64,000 bases of DNA from Pseudoglutamicibacter albus (GCF_031458175.1 NZ_JAVDXX010000001.1:620001-684000), one strand, 5' to 3'; positions 19,154 to 27,566 are shown, counted from the first letter of the stretch. A program made the numbers and translations. The notes: generated from the letters alone by a model not told the origin.

Positions 19154-20539
19154 GGGTTAAGGGTCAAAATGTGTGTCTGGTTTGGGTGTGTTGCGGGGGT
19201 TAGATGTGGCCTTTTTGGATGCCGATTGAGTGTGTGTAGGTGGTGTCGATAGCGTTGTCGTAGAGGGCTGGTCGTCCTGTTTGGTGGTCGGCTTGGTTCT
19301 TGTTGTGGGTCAGGGCTGGTACTTTGGCGAGTTGGTTTTGGCCCCAGTTGGACTGCCTGGCGATTTCTGTTGGATCGTCAGGCAGTTCTGTTTTCTGGTA
19401 GAGCCACCATTCCAGCATTTTTCGTTGGTGTTCTCCGGTTCTGCCGCGGTGGGTGCGGGTGAGCAGTTTCAGTTCGGCGTTGATCGCGCCTTCAAGGCTG
19501 TTGGTGGTGGATTTGATGCGGTGCCGGTGCTGTAGTTCGGTCGGTGGGTTGAGGTAGGTGAACAGGAGGTTGTTACGCCATAGGTGTAGCAGGCTGTTGT
19601 AGGCCTTACGGGTGTTCGGGTGTGTCCAGGCCCAGTGGCGTTGTTGGGTGATTGGGTCTGTGGTGAAGGTTTTCTGGTTGAGCCATCTCCGGTAGAAGGT
19701 GCCGTATTCATGGAGTTGCCTCGCCCAGGTGGCTGCTTCATCCAGGGTGGTGATCCGGGTCAGGTTCCGTGCTAGTTGATAGATCGCTTTGCCCGCATCG
19801 GTACGCGGGTGTGAGGTGGTGTAGCGTCGTACAACTCGTTGTGCATGCACCAGGCAGCGTTGGATCACGGTGGCAGGCCAGCATTTCTTGATAGCGCTGG
19901 CGGCTCCTTGTCCTCCATCGATGACAGCGATCACTGGTGCGGGGATACGTTGAAGTAGTCGTTGGTAGTCCAGGCTGGTTTCACGCTTGCACCAGTGCCA
20001 GGCCAGGACATGATCGAAGGTGGCTGCCACGATAAGACACCCGGCACCGGTGTAGGTTCCATCGATAAAGATCTGGTCATAGATCGTCCCGGCGTGTTTG
20101 ATCATCGGGTCGGGTACTTCAACCAGCCAGCACCAGCTAAACCGTCGCTTCAACGTCGAAGGGCTCACCCCGGCCTGTTGTGCGGTGTCTTTCAAGCTAC
20201 GGGTCGAGGTGCAGTGAGCGATGAACTGCTTGAACACTGCTGCTTTGGTGATGTCAGTCCGGGTTTTGGTGCTTGAGGCTCCACAGAGTTTGCACCGCCA
20301 CCTTGTCCTACCTTGTGTGGTGGTGCCATTGCGTTTCATATCGCCACCGCAGTGGCATCGTGGTCTGTTCTTCGGCATCCAGCCACCACACCACTAGCCG
20401 GTAGCACATCAAGGGCACCACACCGAGGAATGAACGCTCACACCACCGATATATGCCCAGCAGCCATATATATCCGCTGAAACCCGCGCCAACACAGCCG
20501 AAAACACCAACCCCAGACACACATTCTGACCCTTAACCC
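19154..20539 (-). mobile_element. complete insertion sequence, IS1249-type (IS256 family)
   Basis: 1386 bp bounded by 27-bp terminal inverted repeats (19154-19180 and 20513-20539) that differ at one position and begin GGGTTAAGGGTCA. An exact 8-bp duplication GAACTGGT flanks it on both sides (19146-19153 and 20540-20547), the size expected for IS256-family insertion. The intact ends, intact transposase and unaltered target duplication indicate a recent and possibly active element. Confidence 0.95.
19200..20378 (-). CDS. IS1249-type transposase
   Basis: 392 residues. The N-terminus has two Cys pairs (PRCHCGGDMKRNG and WRCKLCGAS) forming a zinc ribbon, followed by a helix-turn-helix (SLKDTAQQAGVSPSTLKRRF). 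The DDE catalytic core follows with FIDGTY, AVIDGGQGAASAI and, after a helical insertion, the final Glu in TTNSLEGAINAELK. The transposase binds the terminal repeats and moves the IS by a DDE reaction. It fills nearly the whole element. The family name is from memory of IS1249-like sequences in corynebacteria. Confidence 0.92.
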   Translation of the reverse strand: MPKNRPRCHCGGDMKRNGTTTQGRTRWRCKLCGASSTKTRTDITKAAVFKQFIAHCTSTRSLKDTAQQAGVSPSTLKRRFSWCWLVEVPDPMIKHAGTIYDQIFIDGTYTGAGCLIVAATFDHVLAWHWCKRETSLDYQRLLQRIPAPVIAVIDGGQGAASAIKKCWPATVIQRCLVHAQRVVRRYTTSHPRTDAGKAIYQLARNLTRITTLDEAATWARQLHEYGTFYRRWLNQKTFTTDPITQQRHWAWTHPNTRKAYNSLLHLWRNNLLFTYLNPPTELQHRHRIKSTTNSLEGAINAELKLLTRTHRGRTGEHQRKMLEWWLYQKTELPDDPTEIARQSNWGQNQLAKVPALTHNKNQADHQTGRPALYDNAIDTTYTHSIGIQKGHI

Positions 20540-20627
20540 GAACTGGTAGTCGGTGGCGTCGCTCGCGGGCCTCGGATTTAGCGTCTTTGATGGCCGCAAG
20601 AACAAGGGTGGCCAGGCGAATCATCAT
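20540..20627 (-). pseudogene. short ORF coupled to the RHH gene, split by the IS insertion
   Basis: The ATG at 20627 overlaps the RHH gene stop (ATGA). It encodes MMIRLATLVLAAIKDAKSEA then RERRHRLPV before running into the IS. With the IS and one target copy removed in silico, the frame would continue only LGRTVR and stop, giving about 35 residues. With the IS present it reads on into IS sequence to about 20409. The peptide has an amphipathic helix and a basic tail. I do not recognise it; it may be a small toxin, the stub of one, or a neutral ORF. Confidence 0.45.
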
Positions 20628-20884
20628 GCGCTGAGACTACGGGTCAATGCTTCTCTCGCGTACTCGCTTGTTGACATTCCGCGTCGTTTTGCCTCGGTCT
20701 CAACAAGCTTCCAAAGCTGTGCTGGGACGCGCACGCTGTGAACTTCCATCGGGTCAGTGCGAATCCAAGCGGGAGTTTCTTTAGTCAGGGTCGAGTCAGG
20801 GAATCCGGCTTCGGCTTCGTCCGCCCAGCGCTGCACGTCTGCGTCGGTAAATGCGACGCCGTTGACATCGGTGTATTTCGTCAT
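20624..20884 (-). CDS. ribbon-helix-helix protein, antitoxin-like
   Basis: 86 residues from ATG 20884; a TTG at 20902 adds six residues and is also possible, and neither has a clear ribosome-binding site. The last 45 residues (HSVRVPAQLWKLVETEAKRRGMS then TSEYAREALTRSLS) fit a ribbon-helix-helix DNA-binding fold as in CopG/BrnA-type antitoxins. The N-terminal half (FTDADVQRWADEAEAGFPDS) could bind a partner. Its stop overlaps the start of a short downstream ORF, the usual antitoxin-toxin layout, but that ORF is short and broken by the IS. Confidence 0.7.
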   Translation of the reverse strand: MTKYTDVNGVAFTDADVQRWADEAEAGFPDSTLTKETPAWIRTDPMEVHSVRVPAQLWKLVETEAKRRGMSTSEYAREALTRSLSA

Positions 20885-21271
20885 CAGTCGTTCTGGCGTC
20901 AACCACCTCGTATCGACCTACGTGACGGGGTGGTGAAGTTGAAGCTATGAAATATATGCCCTGTGAAGTAATTCTGTGAGATCTATGCAGATCCCCAGAT
21001 ATTCGGCGCGAAATCGGCGAAAAGTACTCGAAACAAATCAACAATCAAGGCGTAACAGGTACTTGATGGTAGTCACATATAGATTCGGCGCATGCATGAT
21101 CATCAAACTTCCTGTATTCTGTAAGGTTGTAAGCGGTAACAAGACTAGCCACCACTCGCGTGAGCCGCTTGTTGCGCTTAGTCCATGAAGTTCATGCAGT
21201 CTTTCTTAGCAGTTGAGCAAACCGCTAAAGCTCGGTCTAAGGAAGGCGTTCACCTCAGGAAGGAAAATTGC
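20885..21271. promoter_or_regulatory. AT-richer region upstream of the surface protein gene
   Basis: 387 bp with visibly lower GC than the flanks and no convincing gene; an open frame joins the surface protein frame from 21185 but lacks a signal-peptide-like start. A possible -10 TATTCT lies at 21115-21120 without a good -35. The inverted segments around AAGCGG (about 21130) and CCGCTT (about 21162) could fold in a leader. AGGAAGGA before 21272 is a strong ribosome-binding site. Confidence 0.4.
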
Positions 21272-23413
21272 ATGAAAACAAAGAAAAGTAGGCTAGGTGG
21301 CCTGCTTTTGGCGATGCTCCTGGGTGCGGCATCCCTGGTTGGAATCACCCCAGCCCAGGCAGCACCTGATTTCACTTACCCAGGCGCCATGTCCGACGTC
21401 AACGTGACGTTCAAGGATAAAGATGGCGGCCAGGCACGTGTCGATGACGAAGTAAAGGTCACGGCAAAGTGGAACGTTCCAAACGGAGCACAGGCTGGCG
21501 AAACCTTCGGCATGACCCTGCCGAAGGAATTCTCTAACTACGGTAACGGTGAGTTTTCGGTTCCAGATAAGGAAACAGGCGAAACCGTTGCTAACTGTAA
21601 GGTTACGAACGAGCCAGCGCCAACTGTCACCTGCACCCTGACTGACTTCGTCAACGGCAAGGAAGACGTAGGCGGCGAACTGTGGTTCCTCGCAACCCTC
21701 GACGAGCAGAGCGACAACAACACCGCTGATTTCATCATCGACGGCAAGACCGTCCCTGTTCCAATCCCAGGTGACGGCGGCATCGGCCCTGTAGGCCCAG
21801 GCCACGCAGCTGATGACCCATACAAGTACAGCGCACGCACCAAGCATGGTGCCGACGTGATCGCTTGGGGTATCCAGTTCCCTAACACCGTCGCCGAAGA
21901 CGGTACTGTGACCGTTACTGACGCGATCGTTGATAACACCGAGTTCGAGCGTCACAAGGCCAACAACTTCGATATTGAGGTCGAATACCGCAACGTTGCC
22001 GAGGACGGCACCTTCGTTGAAGGTGAAGACTGGGCACCTGTTGACCCAGCTGACTTCGAGACCAACATTGCTGAAGGCAGCACCAACTTCACTGTCACGG
22101 TGAAGAACGTTCCAACCAATAAGCGCGTTCAGTACCGCATCCTTTACTGGACCAAGATGGACGGCAAGGCCTTCGAAGGCGACGTTTTCAAGAACACCGC
22201 AAAGGTCAACGGCAAGGACGCTGAGGCGACTTTCACCTACACCGCAATCGGTGGCGGTACTGGTTCCGGTAAGGAATACACCCGCTTCTCCATCGCCAAG
22301 GCAGTTGAAGGTAACGGTGCAGACCAGGTTCCAGCAGGCACCAAGTACACCGTGAAGTACACCGCTGCAGGTGAAGAGGACACCCTCGAACTCGAAGCCG
22401 GTGAAGAGAACCGCGTGAACTCCAAGCGCTACAAGATCGGCACCGAGTTCAAGATCACCGAAGTCAACCTTCCAGAGGTTGACGGTATCGAGTGGGGCGA
22501 CTACGAGATCACCGGTGACGGCGTAACCAAGAACGAAGACGGTTCGTTCAGCGTTACCCCAGCAACCAATGAGCCAGCCAAGCTGACCTTGGTCAACAAG
22601 GCTGAGAAGAAGGTCCAGAACGGCAACCTGTCCGTTACCAAGGCGGTAACCGGCGACGGTGCTGACCTCGTTCCTGCAGACACCGAGTACAACGTCAAGT
22701 ACTCCTACGAACTCGATGGCGAAGAGAAAACCGGCACCCTCACCGTCAAGAACGGCGAGACCGTGTCCCTGCCTGAGGACGTTCCTGCAGGCACCAAGGT
22801 CCGCCTGACCGAAGAGAAGCCAGCTGACTTCGAAACCGAAGACGGCAAGAAGGTCATCTACGGTGAGCCGAAGTTCTTCATCGGCGATGAACTGTGCGAC
22901 GACATCCTCGTAACGGTTGAGGGCGATAAGACCAAGGAGATCAAGCTCGAAAACCCAACCACGGTTGAAGAGCCAGAGCCAGAGCCAGAGCCATCTGAGG
23001 AGCCAGAGCCATCTGATGAGCCAACCCCAGAACCTTCTGAGGAGCCAGAGCCATCTGATGAGCCAACCCCAGAGCCATCTGAGGAGCCAGAGCCATCTGA
23101 TGAGCCAACCCCAGAACCTTCTGAGGAGCCAGAGCCATCTGATGAGCCAACCCCAGAGCCATCTGATGAGCCAACCCCAGAACCTTCTGAGGAGCCAACC
23201 CCAGAACCTTCTGAGGAGCCAACCCCAGAGCCATCTGAGTCTGAGACTCCAGCTCCAGAGCCAACCGAAACCGATACTCCGGAAGAGCCAGGCAAGAAGC
23301 CAGGTCTCGCATCAACCGGTGTCGAGAATGTCGCTGTAGGCCTCGGCGTAGCACTTCTGCTCGCTGCTGGTGGCGCAACGCTTCTCGTAGTACGTAAGCG
23401 GAAGAACGGCTAA
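21272..23413 (+). CDS. sortase-anchored (LAxTG) surface protein with proline-rich stalk
   Basis: 713 residues from ATG 21272, the first Met with AGGAAGGA and a signal peptide behind it (cleavage near AQA-APD, about residue 33). The N-terminal 320 residues form beta-rich domains like Ig-like adhesin modules (VNVTFKDKDGGQARVDDEVKV). Two repeated beta domains follow (FSIAKAVEGNGADQVPAGT and LSVTKAVTGDGADLVPADT), resembling DUF5979. A Pro/Glu/Ser/Thr stalk (about 570-660) precedes the sorting signal LASTG, a hydrophobic helix and RKRKNG tail, a class E sortase-type signal. It is wall-bound and probably adhesive; ligand unknown. Codons (CCA, GAA, AAC rich) differ from neighbours. No sortase gene is in the window. 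Confidence 0.88.
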   Translation: MKTKKSRLGGLLLAMLLGAASLVGITPAQAAPDFTYPGAMSDVNVTFKDKDGGQARVDDEVKVTAKWNVPNGAQAGETFGMTLPKEFSNYGNGEFSVPDKETGETVANCKVTNEPAPTVTCTLTDFVNGKEDVGGELWFLATLDEQSDNNTADFIIDGKTVPVPIPGDGGIGPVGPGHAADDPYKYSARTKHGADVIAWGIQFPNTVAEDGTVTVTDAIVDNTEFERHKANNFDIEVEYRNVAEDGTFVEGEDWAPVDPADFETNIAEGSTNFTVTVKNVPTNKRVQYRILYWTKMDGKAFEGDVFKNTAKVNGKDAEATFTYTAIGGGTGSGKEYTRFSIAKAVEGNGADQVPAGTKYTVKYTAAGEEDTLELEAGEENRVNSKRYKIGTEFKITEVNLPEVDGIEWGDYEITGDGVTKNEDGSFSVTPATNEPAKLTLVNKAEKKVQNGNLSVTKAVTGDGADLVPADTEYNVKYSYELDGEEKTGTLTVKNGETVSLPEDVPAGTKVRLTEEKPADFETEDGKKVIYGEPKFFIGDELCDDILVTVEGDKTKEIKLENPTTVEEPEPEPEPSEEPEPSDEPTPEPSEEPEPSDEPTPEPSEEPEPSDEPTPEPSEEPEPSDEPTPEPSDEPTPEPSEEPTPEPSEEPTPEPSESETPAPEPTETDTPEEPGKKPGLASTGVENVAVGLGVALLLAAGGATLLVVRKRKNG
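22965..23240 (+). repeat. in-frame repeat region coding the PEPS/DEPT stalk
   Basis: Degenerate tandem copies of gagccagagccatctgat-type and gagccaaccccagaacct-type units encode EPEPSDEPTPEPSEEP repeats. The copies are nearly identical in DNA, unlike a merely composition-driven stalk, so the number of units is likely to vary between strains. Confidence 0.85.
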
Positions 23414-23452
23414 TGATGCTGTAACTGCTTGAGCATAATGTTCAAGCACAGC

Positions 23453-23493
23453 GAAGTGCCCTCGCAGGTCAAACCGACCGGCGGGGGCACTTC
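23453..23493 (+). terminator. terminator after the surface protein gene
   Basis: Stem GAAGTGCCC/GGGCACTTC with an inner partly paired AGGTC/GACC segment, followed by CTCTT. Confidence 0.8.
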
Positions 23494-23585
23494 CTCTTAA
23501 CGTGTCCCACTTCACTGGGGTGAAAGGATAGGCTCGGAGTAGGAAGTACAGAATGTGCTCAACCTGATCCAGGGAAGGTGATGAC

Positions 23586-24359
23586 ATGGAGATTGGTCGC
23601 TTTATCGAAGGGCAACCATGCTGGCTCGAACTCCGGACCTCTGTTCGGCGTGAAGCCCTCGACTTCTACACGGGCCTACTCGAATGGCAATACGAAGACC
23701 GTGAGGGACTCATCACCGCGTTGATCCGCGGCCGCGCCGTCGCCTCAATCGTCGACAAAGTGGATGACTCCCGCCCGGACGAATGGATCACCTACATCGC
23801 TGTAGCCTCCGTCGATGACGCCATCGAACGCGTCAAAGAAGCCGGCGGTGTGGTCCTCGAAGAAGCCCAGAACCGTCCAGGACTCGGTCGGGTTGCCCTG
23901 GTGGCTGACAGCCCAGGGGAGCTTGCGGCAGTCATGGGACTCATGGAGATCGGCGAACACCAAGGCTACGAGGTCTACTACAAGGCAGGCGCCCCGTACT
24001 GGCACGAACTTTACTCACGGAACTTCCCAGGCACCGTCAAATTCTTCCAAGAAGTCTATAGCTGGAAAGTCCAAAACGTATCTGACGTCGTCGGCCACGA
24101 ATACGTGACCCTGCAGGGTGAAGAATCAGGCCCAGTGGCCGGCATCATGAACGCCTCGAAGGTCCTCAAAGACAACATCCCGGCAACCTGGCGCATCTAC
24201 TGGGGTGTCGCCAACGCTGCAGCGCAAGTCGATGTAGTCGCCCACCTTGGTGGACGCGCCGCAAGCTTCCCAACCGAAACAAACATCGGCGCAGTCGCAT
24301 CCGTGATCGACCCAGGCGGTGCACGCTTCCTGATCGGTTCCGGATATCCCGTGCTCTAG
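23586..24359 (+). CDS. VOC-family protein with two glyoxalase-like domains
   Basis: 257 residues containing two vicinal-oxygen-chelate modules (about 8-120 and 135-255). The first starts PCWLELRTSVRREALDFYTGLLEW and the second PYWHELYSRNFPGTVKFFQEVYSW, the usual helix after the first strand. Such tandem proteins are common in actinobacteria and may bind or modify small hydrophobic compounds; many are annotated as glyoxalase or hydroxylase-like without proof. Start is set by GGGAAGGTG upstream. It is monocistronic. Confidence 0.85.
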   Translation: MEIGRFIEGQPCWLELRTSVRREALDFYTGLLEWQYEDREGLITALIRGRAVASIVDKVDDSRPDEWITYIAVASVDDAIERVKEAGGVVLEEAQNRPGLGRVALVADSPGELAAVMGLMEIGEHQGYEVYYKAGAPYWHELYSRNFPGTVKFFQEVYSWKVQNVSDVVGHEYVTLQGEESGPVAGIMNASKVLKDNIPATWRIYWGVANAAAQVDVVAHLGGRAASFPTETNIGAVASVIDPGGARFLIGSGYPVL

Positions 24360-24381
24360 ACAGGCTGGAGACAAACGGTTG

Positions 24382-24414
24382 TTGGTGCGCATCCTCGTTG
24401 AGGAGGCGCACCAA
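24382..24414. terminator. bidirectional terminator between the VOC gene and ogt
   Basis: TTGGTGCGC (24382-24390) pairs with GCGCACCAA (24406-24414), with an inner CCTC/GAGG pair and a GTT loop, followed by CTGTTTTAAC. Confidence 0.85.
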
Positions 24415-24490
24415 CTGTTTTAACAAGACAGTCAGCAGGGCCTGCGCAGTGACGCCGTGTTTGCTGTAGCTGGTGGGTGTCTGCGCAGAT

Positions 24491-25033
24491 TTAGCGGCCT
24501 GTGAGGCCCACGCTTTCCATCTGCAACAGATGCGCCTTAGCCTGCTCGCCACCCAGGTATGCGCCGAGACGACCATCTGACCGGACGATGCGATGACAAG
24601 GCAACAGTATCGGCAACGGATTGCTGGCACACGCGGTACCCGCGGCGCGCACCGCAGAGGCGTTACCGGCCATCTTAGCTAGTTGCGCATACGTGAGCCT
24701 AGACCCGTAAGGAATCTGGGAGAGCGCCCGCTGGGCTCTAACCCGGAACCCATCGCCGTGCGGTCCATCCAGCGGGACATCGAACCTCTCCCGTTTGAGC
24801 ATGAAATACTCATCGAGCTGCTCCACAGCCTCATCCGCCCACGCTTGAGCCTGTTCACGGTGCGCAGGTTCGACTTCTACAAGTAGGTGTTCCATCCCAT
24901 CTTCTGCACACGAGTGAACGCGGTGCTTGAACTCGACGCGAGCGATCCCCGAAGGCGTCGCTGAGACCACGAGCGTCCCGATGGCAGAGGACAGTTCAGC
25001 TACCGCAGCCACACCAAGCAACGGTTGAGACAT
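24491..25033 (-). CDS. ogt: Methylated-DNA--protein-cysteine methyltransferase
   Basis: 180 residues. The active-site motif LPCHRIV (Cys about 146) and the preceding helix-turn-helix region GSRLTYAQLAKMAGN with ASAVRAAGTACASNPLPI are complete. The enzyme removes alkyl groups from O6-alkylguanine onto its Cys and is consumed. The N-terminal RNase-H-like domain is present. GGGAG lies eight bases before the ATG. It is transcribed away from ddh. Whether it should be called ogt or a generic MGMT is a naming matter. Confidence 0.92.
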   Translation of the reverse strand: MSQPLLGVAAVAELSSAIGTLVVSATPSGIARVEFKHRVHSCAEDGMEHLLVEVEPAHREQAQAWADEAVEQLDEYFMLKRERFDVPLDGPHGDGFRVRAQRALSQIPYGSRLTYAQLAKMAGNASAVRAAGTACASNPLPILLPCHRIVRSDGRLGAYLGGEQAKAHLLQMESVGLTGR

Positions 25034-25168
25034 GTTTATACTCCCAGCTTTGTGATGCAGATGACGCCGTGCGTCGTCACATCAAGGACCAAATAAGTGT
25101 GTGGTTTTAGAATAGTTCGTCAGGTGAACCGCCATATGGCTTCACACAACATACGGAGGGCACTCAAA

Positions 25169-26146
25169 ATGGCTACAGAAACGCAACGAACTATCCGCGC
25201 CGGCATCGTCGGCTACGGCAATCTCGGCCGCAGTGTTGAAAAGCTTGTCCAGCAGCAGCCCGACATGGAATTGGTCGGCATTTTCTCCCGCCGTGATTCC
25301 CTCGAAACCGAAACTTCAGTGTTCCCGGTAGCGCAAGCCTCCGAATACGCGGACCAGATCGATGTCTTGTTCTTGTGCCTCGGCTCGGCAACTGACATCC
25401 CGGAGCAAGCGCCCGGATTCGCCGAGAACTTCACCACGGTTGATACCTACGACAACCACACGTTGATCCCACAGCACCGCAAAGCCATGGATGAAGCCGC
25501 CAAGAAGGGCGGCAACGTCGCATTGATCAGCACGGGATGGGATCCGGGAATGTTCTCCCTCAACCGTACGATGGGGGAGGCATTCTTCCCGAAAGCCCAG
25601 CAGAACAGCTTCTGGGGAACCGGTTTATCGCAGGGGCACTCGGATGCGGTCCGCCGTGTAGAGGGCGTGAAGTATGGCGTCCAGTACACCGTTCCAGCAA
25701 CGGACGCGATCGAAGCCGCCCGTGCAGGCAAAGGCGAGAACATCAACAAGTATGAGGCGCATGAGCGCCGCTGCTACATCGTCGCGGAGGAATCCGAGCA
25801 TGAGCGGATCCGCGAGACCATCGTGACCATGCCGGATTACTTCGAGCCATACAAGACCGAAGTGAACTTCATCTCTGAAGAAGAGTTCCTACGTGACCAC
25901 CAAGGAATGCCGCACGGCGGCCGCGTGATCACAACCGGTGACCTCGAAGGTAGCCGAGCCACCATCGAATATTCACTGGACCTGGAAGCCAATCCGGATT
26001 TCACCGCAGCAGTACAGGTCGCTTACGGCCGCGCGGCGGCACGCTTGGCTGCTGAAGGTCGCACAGGAGCGGTCACGGTTCTTGAAGTTCCGCCATATCT
26101 GCTTTCGCCGACCTCCCTCGATGAGCTCGTAGAGCGAGACATCTAA
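25169..26146 (+). CDS. ddh: meso-diaminopimelate D-dehydrogenase
   Basis: 325 residues from ATG 25169, which has CGGAGGG eight bases upstream; the frame is open back to 25097 but without support. The Rossmann motif GIVGYGNLGRSVEKL, FSRRDSLE, LCLGSATDIPEQAP, TVDTYDNH and STGWDPGMFS match Corynebacterium glutamicum Ddh nearly throughout. It reversibly aminates tetrahydrodipicolinate to meso-DAP with NADPH and ammonia, a one-step shortcut in lysine and DAP synthesis. The family usually has 320-326 residues. Its TAA overlaps the ATG of the FHA gene. Confidence 0.95.
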   Translation: MATETQRTIRAGIVGYGNLGRSVEKLVQQQPDMELVGIFSRRDSLETETSVFPVAQASEYADQIDVLFLCLGSATDIPEQAPGFAENFTTVDTYDNHTLIPQHRKAMDEAAKKGGNVALISTGWDPGMFSLNRTMGEAFFPKAQQNSFWGTGLSQGHSDAVRRVEGVKYGVQYTVPATDAIEAARAGKGENINKYEAHERRCYIVAEESEHERIRETIVTMPDYFEPYKTEVNFISEEEFLRDHQGMPHGGRVITTGDLEGSRATIEYSLDLEANPDFTAAVQVAYGRAAARLAAEGRTGAVTVLEVPPYLLSPTSLDELVERDI

Positions 26147-26580
26147 TGCCGCATCAACCTGAATCCGGCGGGGTGGACGTCACCACGCCGGAGATCCTGA
26201 ACCGTGTTGCCCGCTCCCTGCCCGTGTGGGATCCACTACCGCCGGATAGCGCGTATGTTGAGTTGACCCACCCGGACGGTGCCCGCGTCCGTATCACAGC
26301 TGACGCGCTCATCGGCCGGCAACCCGGGGAGCACGCCGGGGAAGAAGGCGTGATCGGTGTGCCAGTTCAAGACCCGCACAAAAGTGTCTCCCGCGTGCAT
26401 GCGAAGCTGTGGGTGACACCGTCCGCCCCGCCTTCAGTGAGCGATGCCGGGTCAGGAAACGGTACCCTTGTTCAACGCGGTGAGGACTATATTTCTGTTG
26501 AAGAGAACCCCGAACCGCTTGAAGATGGCGACATCATCTGGTTAGGTGACGTTGGATTGCGGACAACACTCCAGCATTAA
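26146..26580 (+). CDS. short FHA-domain protein
   Basis: 144 residues, nearly all one forkhead-associated domain (about 38-142): the phosphothreonine-binding core is visible as ALIGRQPG, SVSRVHAKLWV and GSGNGTLV. FHA domains bind phosphothreonine, so Ser/Thr kinases such as the one at 42668 could control it. The N-terminal 35 residues (TTPEILNRVARSLPVWDPLPP) are unassigned. TAATG overlap with ddh indicates coupling, which is odd for a lysine-pathway enzyme. Confidence 0.85.
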   Translation: MPHQPESGGVDVTTPEILNRVARSLPVWDPLPPDSAYVELTHPDGARVRITADALIGRQPGEHAGEEGVIGVPVQDPHKSVSRVHAKLWVTPSAPPSVSDAGSGNGTLVQRGEDYISVEENPEPLEDGDIIWLGDVGLRTTLQH

Positions 26581-26585
26581 ACCTG

Positions 26586-26630
26586 CACGGTAGGAGCGGC
26601 ACGGTAGAGAAACTCTACGGTAGAAAAACT
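26586..26630 (+). repeat. three degenerate CGGTAG-containing units after the FHA stop
   Basis: ACGGTAG recurs at 26587, 26601 and 26617 (periods 14 and 16), filling the 50-bp gap between the FHA stop and the next ATG. No other function is visible; the ribosome-binding site for the next gene is weak. Confidence 0.6.
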
Positions 26631-27482
26631 ATGGACCAGTACGAAACTGCCCACGGCGCCCGGCTCTGTGCCCACTACTTGCAGCGCGCCGTATCCGCGT
26701 GGCTCGCAGAGCCAGCTCCACACCAATGGATGGGGTTGCTTTCGGAGTTCTACGGGGCCTATGTGGCCGTGCCGGTCAACGAGTTCGGGCAACCGGTGAC
26801 CTATGTTCATGAGGGTCAGCTCGCGGTTCCGGCGCACACCAGGCGCGAGGCGGTACCTGCGTGGTGTGCCAGAATCGGGTTGCAAGAAATCCCGGGTGTG
26901 AACATCATGCTCGGGGATGAACTACTGGAATACCTTGCTGCGCGGCATCCTGATCATTGCGTTGTATTAGACCCGCAAGAAGCGGGTATCGCTATCTACC
27001 CTGTTGATGAATACGTGGCAGGATATTCGCGTTTCGGCCGTCTCAAAGCGGCGCTACGTCGGGGCGAGGAAGGCTATCAACACCCGGCGGGGGAAGTGAT
27101 CCAGGAGCTTCTCAAGCCTGGCGCCGAGATCGTGTATATGCTCAGTCCCGGCAGCGGGCTTCGGCCGGGGGAGCAGCCGTATCCGCAGTTGGTTAACAAA
27201 CCAGCTGATGGCGTCGGTGTGGGCAACGGTGCCGCGGCGGGTGATGCTGCCGTGGCAGGCTATGCCGGCGCGCCGCCCGGCGGTGTTGTGGCTTGCCCCT
27301 TGTTCACATCGGCGCTTGAAGTGTTCCGTTTTCAGCCGCAAGCTGGAGCCGCTCAAACCAGTGTTGAATGGTTCCGCCGATACCTGCCAGCAGGCCTAGC
27401 GATCTGTATTGATCCGGCCGCTGACGGTAAGGTTATAGAACTTAGCGCCCAAGAATTGAACACAGCTGGTTTCTGGTTGTGA
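26631..27482 (+). CDS. SseB-like protein
   Basis: 283 residues. Segments such as YVAVPVNEFGQPVTYVHEGQ, VPAWCARIGLQEIPGVNIM, PDHCVVLDPQEAGIAIYPVDE and the C-terminal tract with VEWFRRYLPAGLAICIDPA resemble the SseB N-terminal and C-terminal domains, an enhanced-serine-sensitivity family of uncertain function. A Gly/Ala-rich linker (about 193-222) separates the two. The family name is a moderate-strength call. It lies between two FHA genes on the same strand. Confidence 0.6.
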   Translation: MDQYETAHGARLCAHYLQRAVSAWLAEPAPHQWMGLLSEFYGAYVAVPVNEFGQPVTYVHEGQLAVPAHTRREAVPAWCARIGLQEIPGVNIMLGDELLEYLAARHPDHCVVLDPQEAGIAIYPVDEYVAGYSRFGRLKAALRRGEEGYQHPAGEVIQELLKPGAEIVYMLSPGSGLRPGEQPYPQLVNKPADGVGVGNGAAAGDAAVAGYAGAPPGGVVACPLFTSALEVFRFQPQAGAAQTSVEWFRRYLPAGLAICIDPAADGKVIELSAQELNTAGFWL

Positions 27483-27566
27483 CGCTGTGAAAGATAGTTG
27501 GGTCAAAGCAAACGCTCAGCATGCGATAAGGTTGTGACAGTTGTTAACACGAGTGAAGGAGTGGTC

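Noticed and set aside
22858-23378. Minus-strand Gly/Ser-rich and Leu/Ala-rich open frames within the surface protein gene
   Set aside because: They are complements of the PEPS/DEPT repeat stalk; repeat DNA naturally stays open in several frames.
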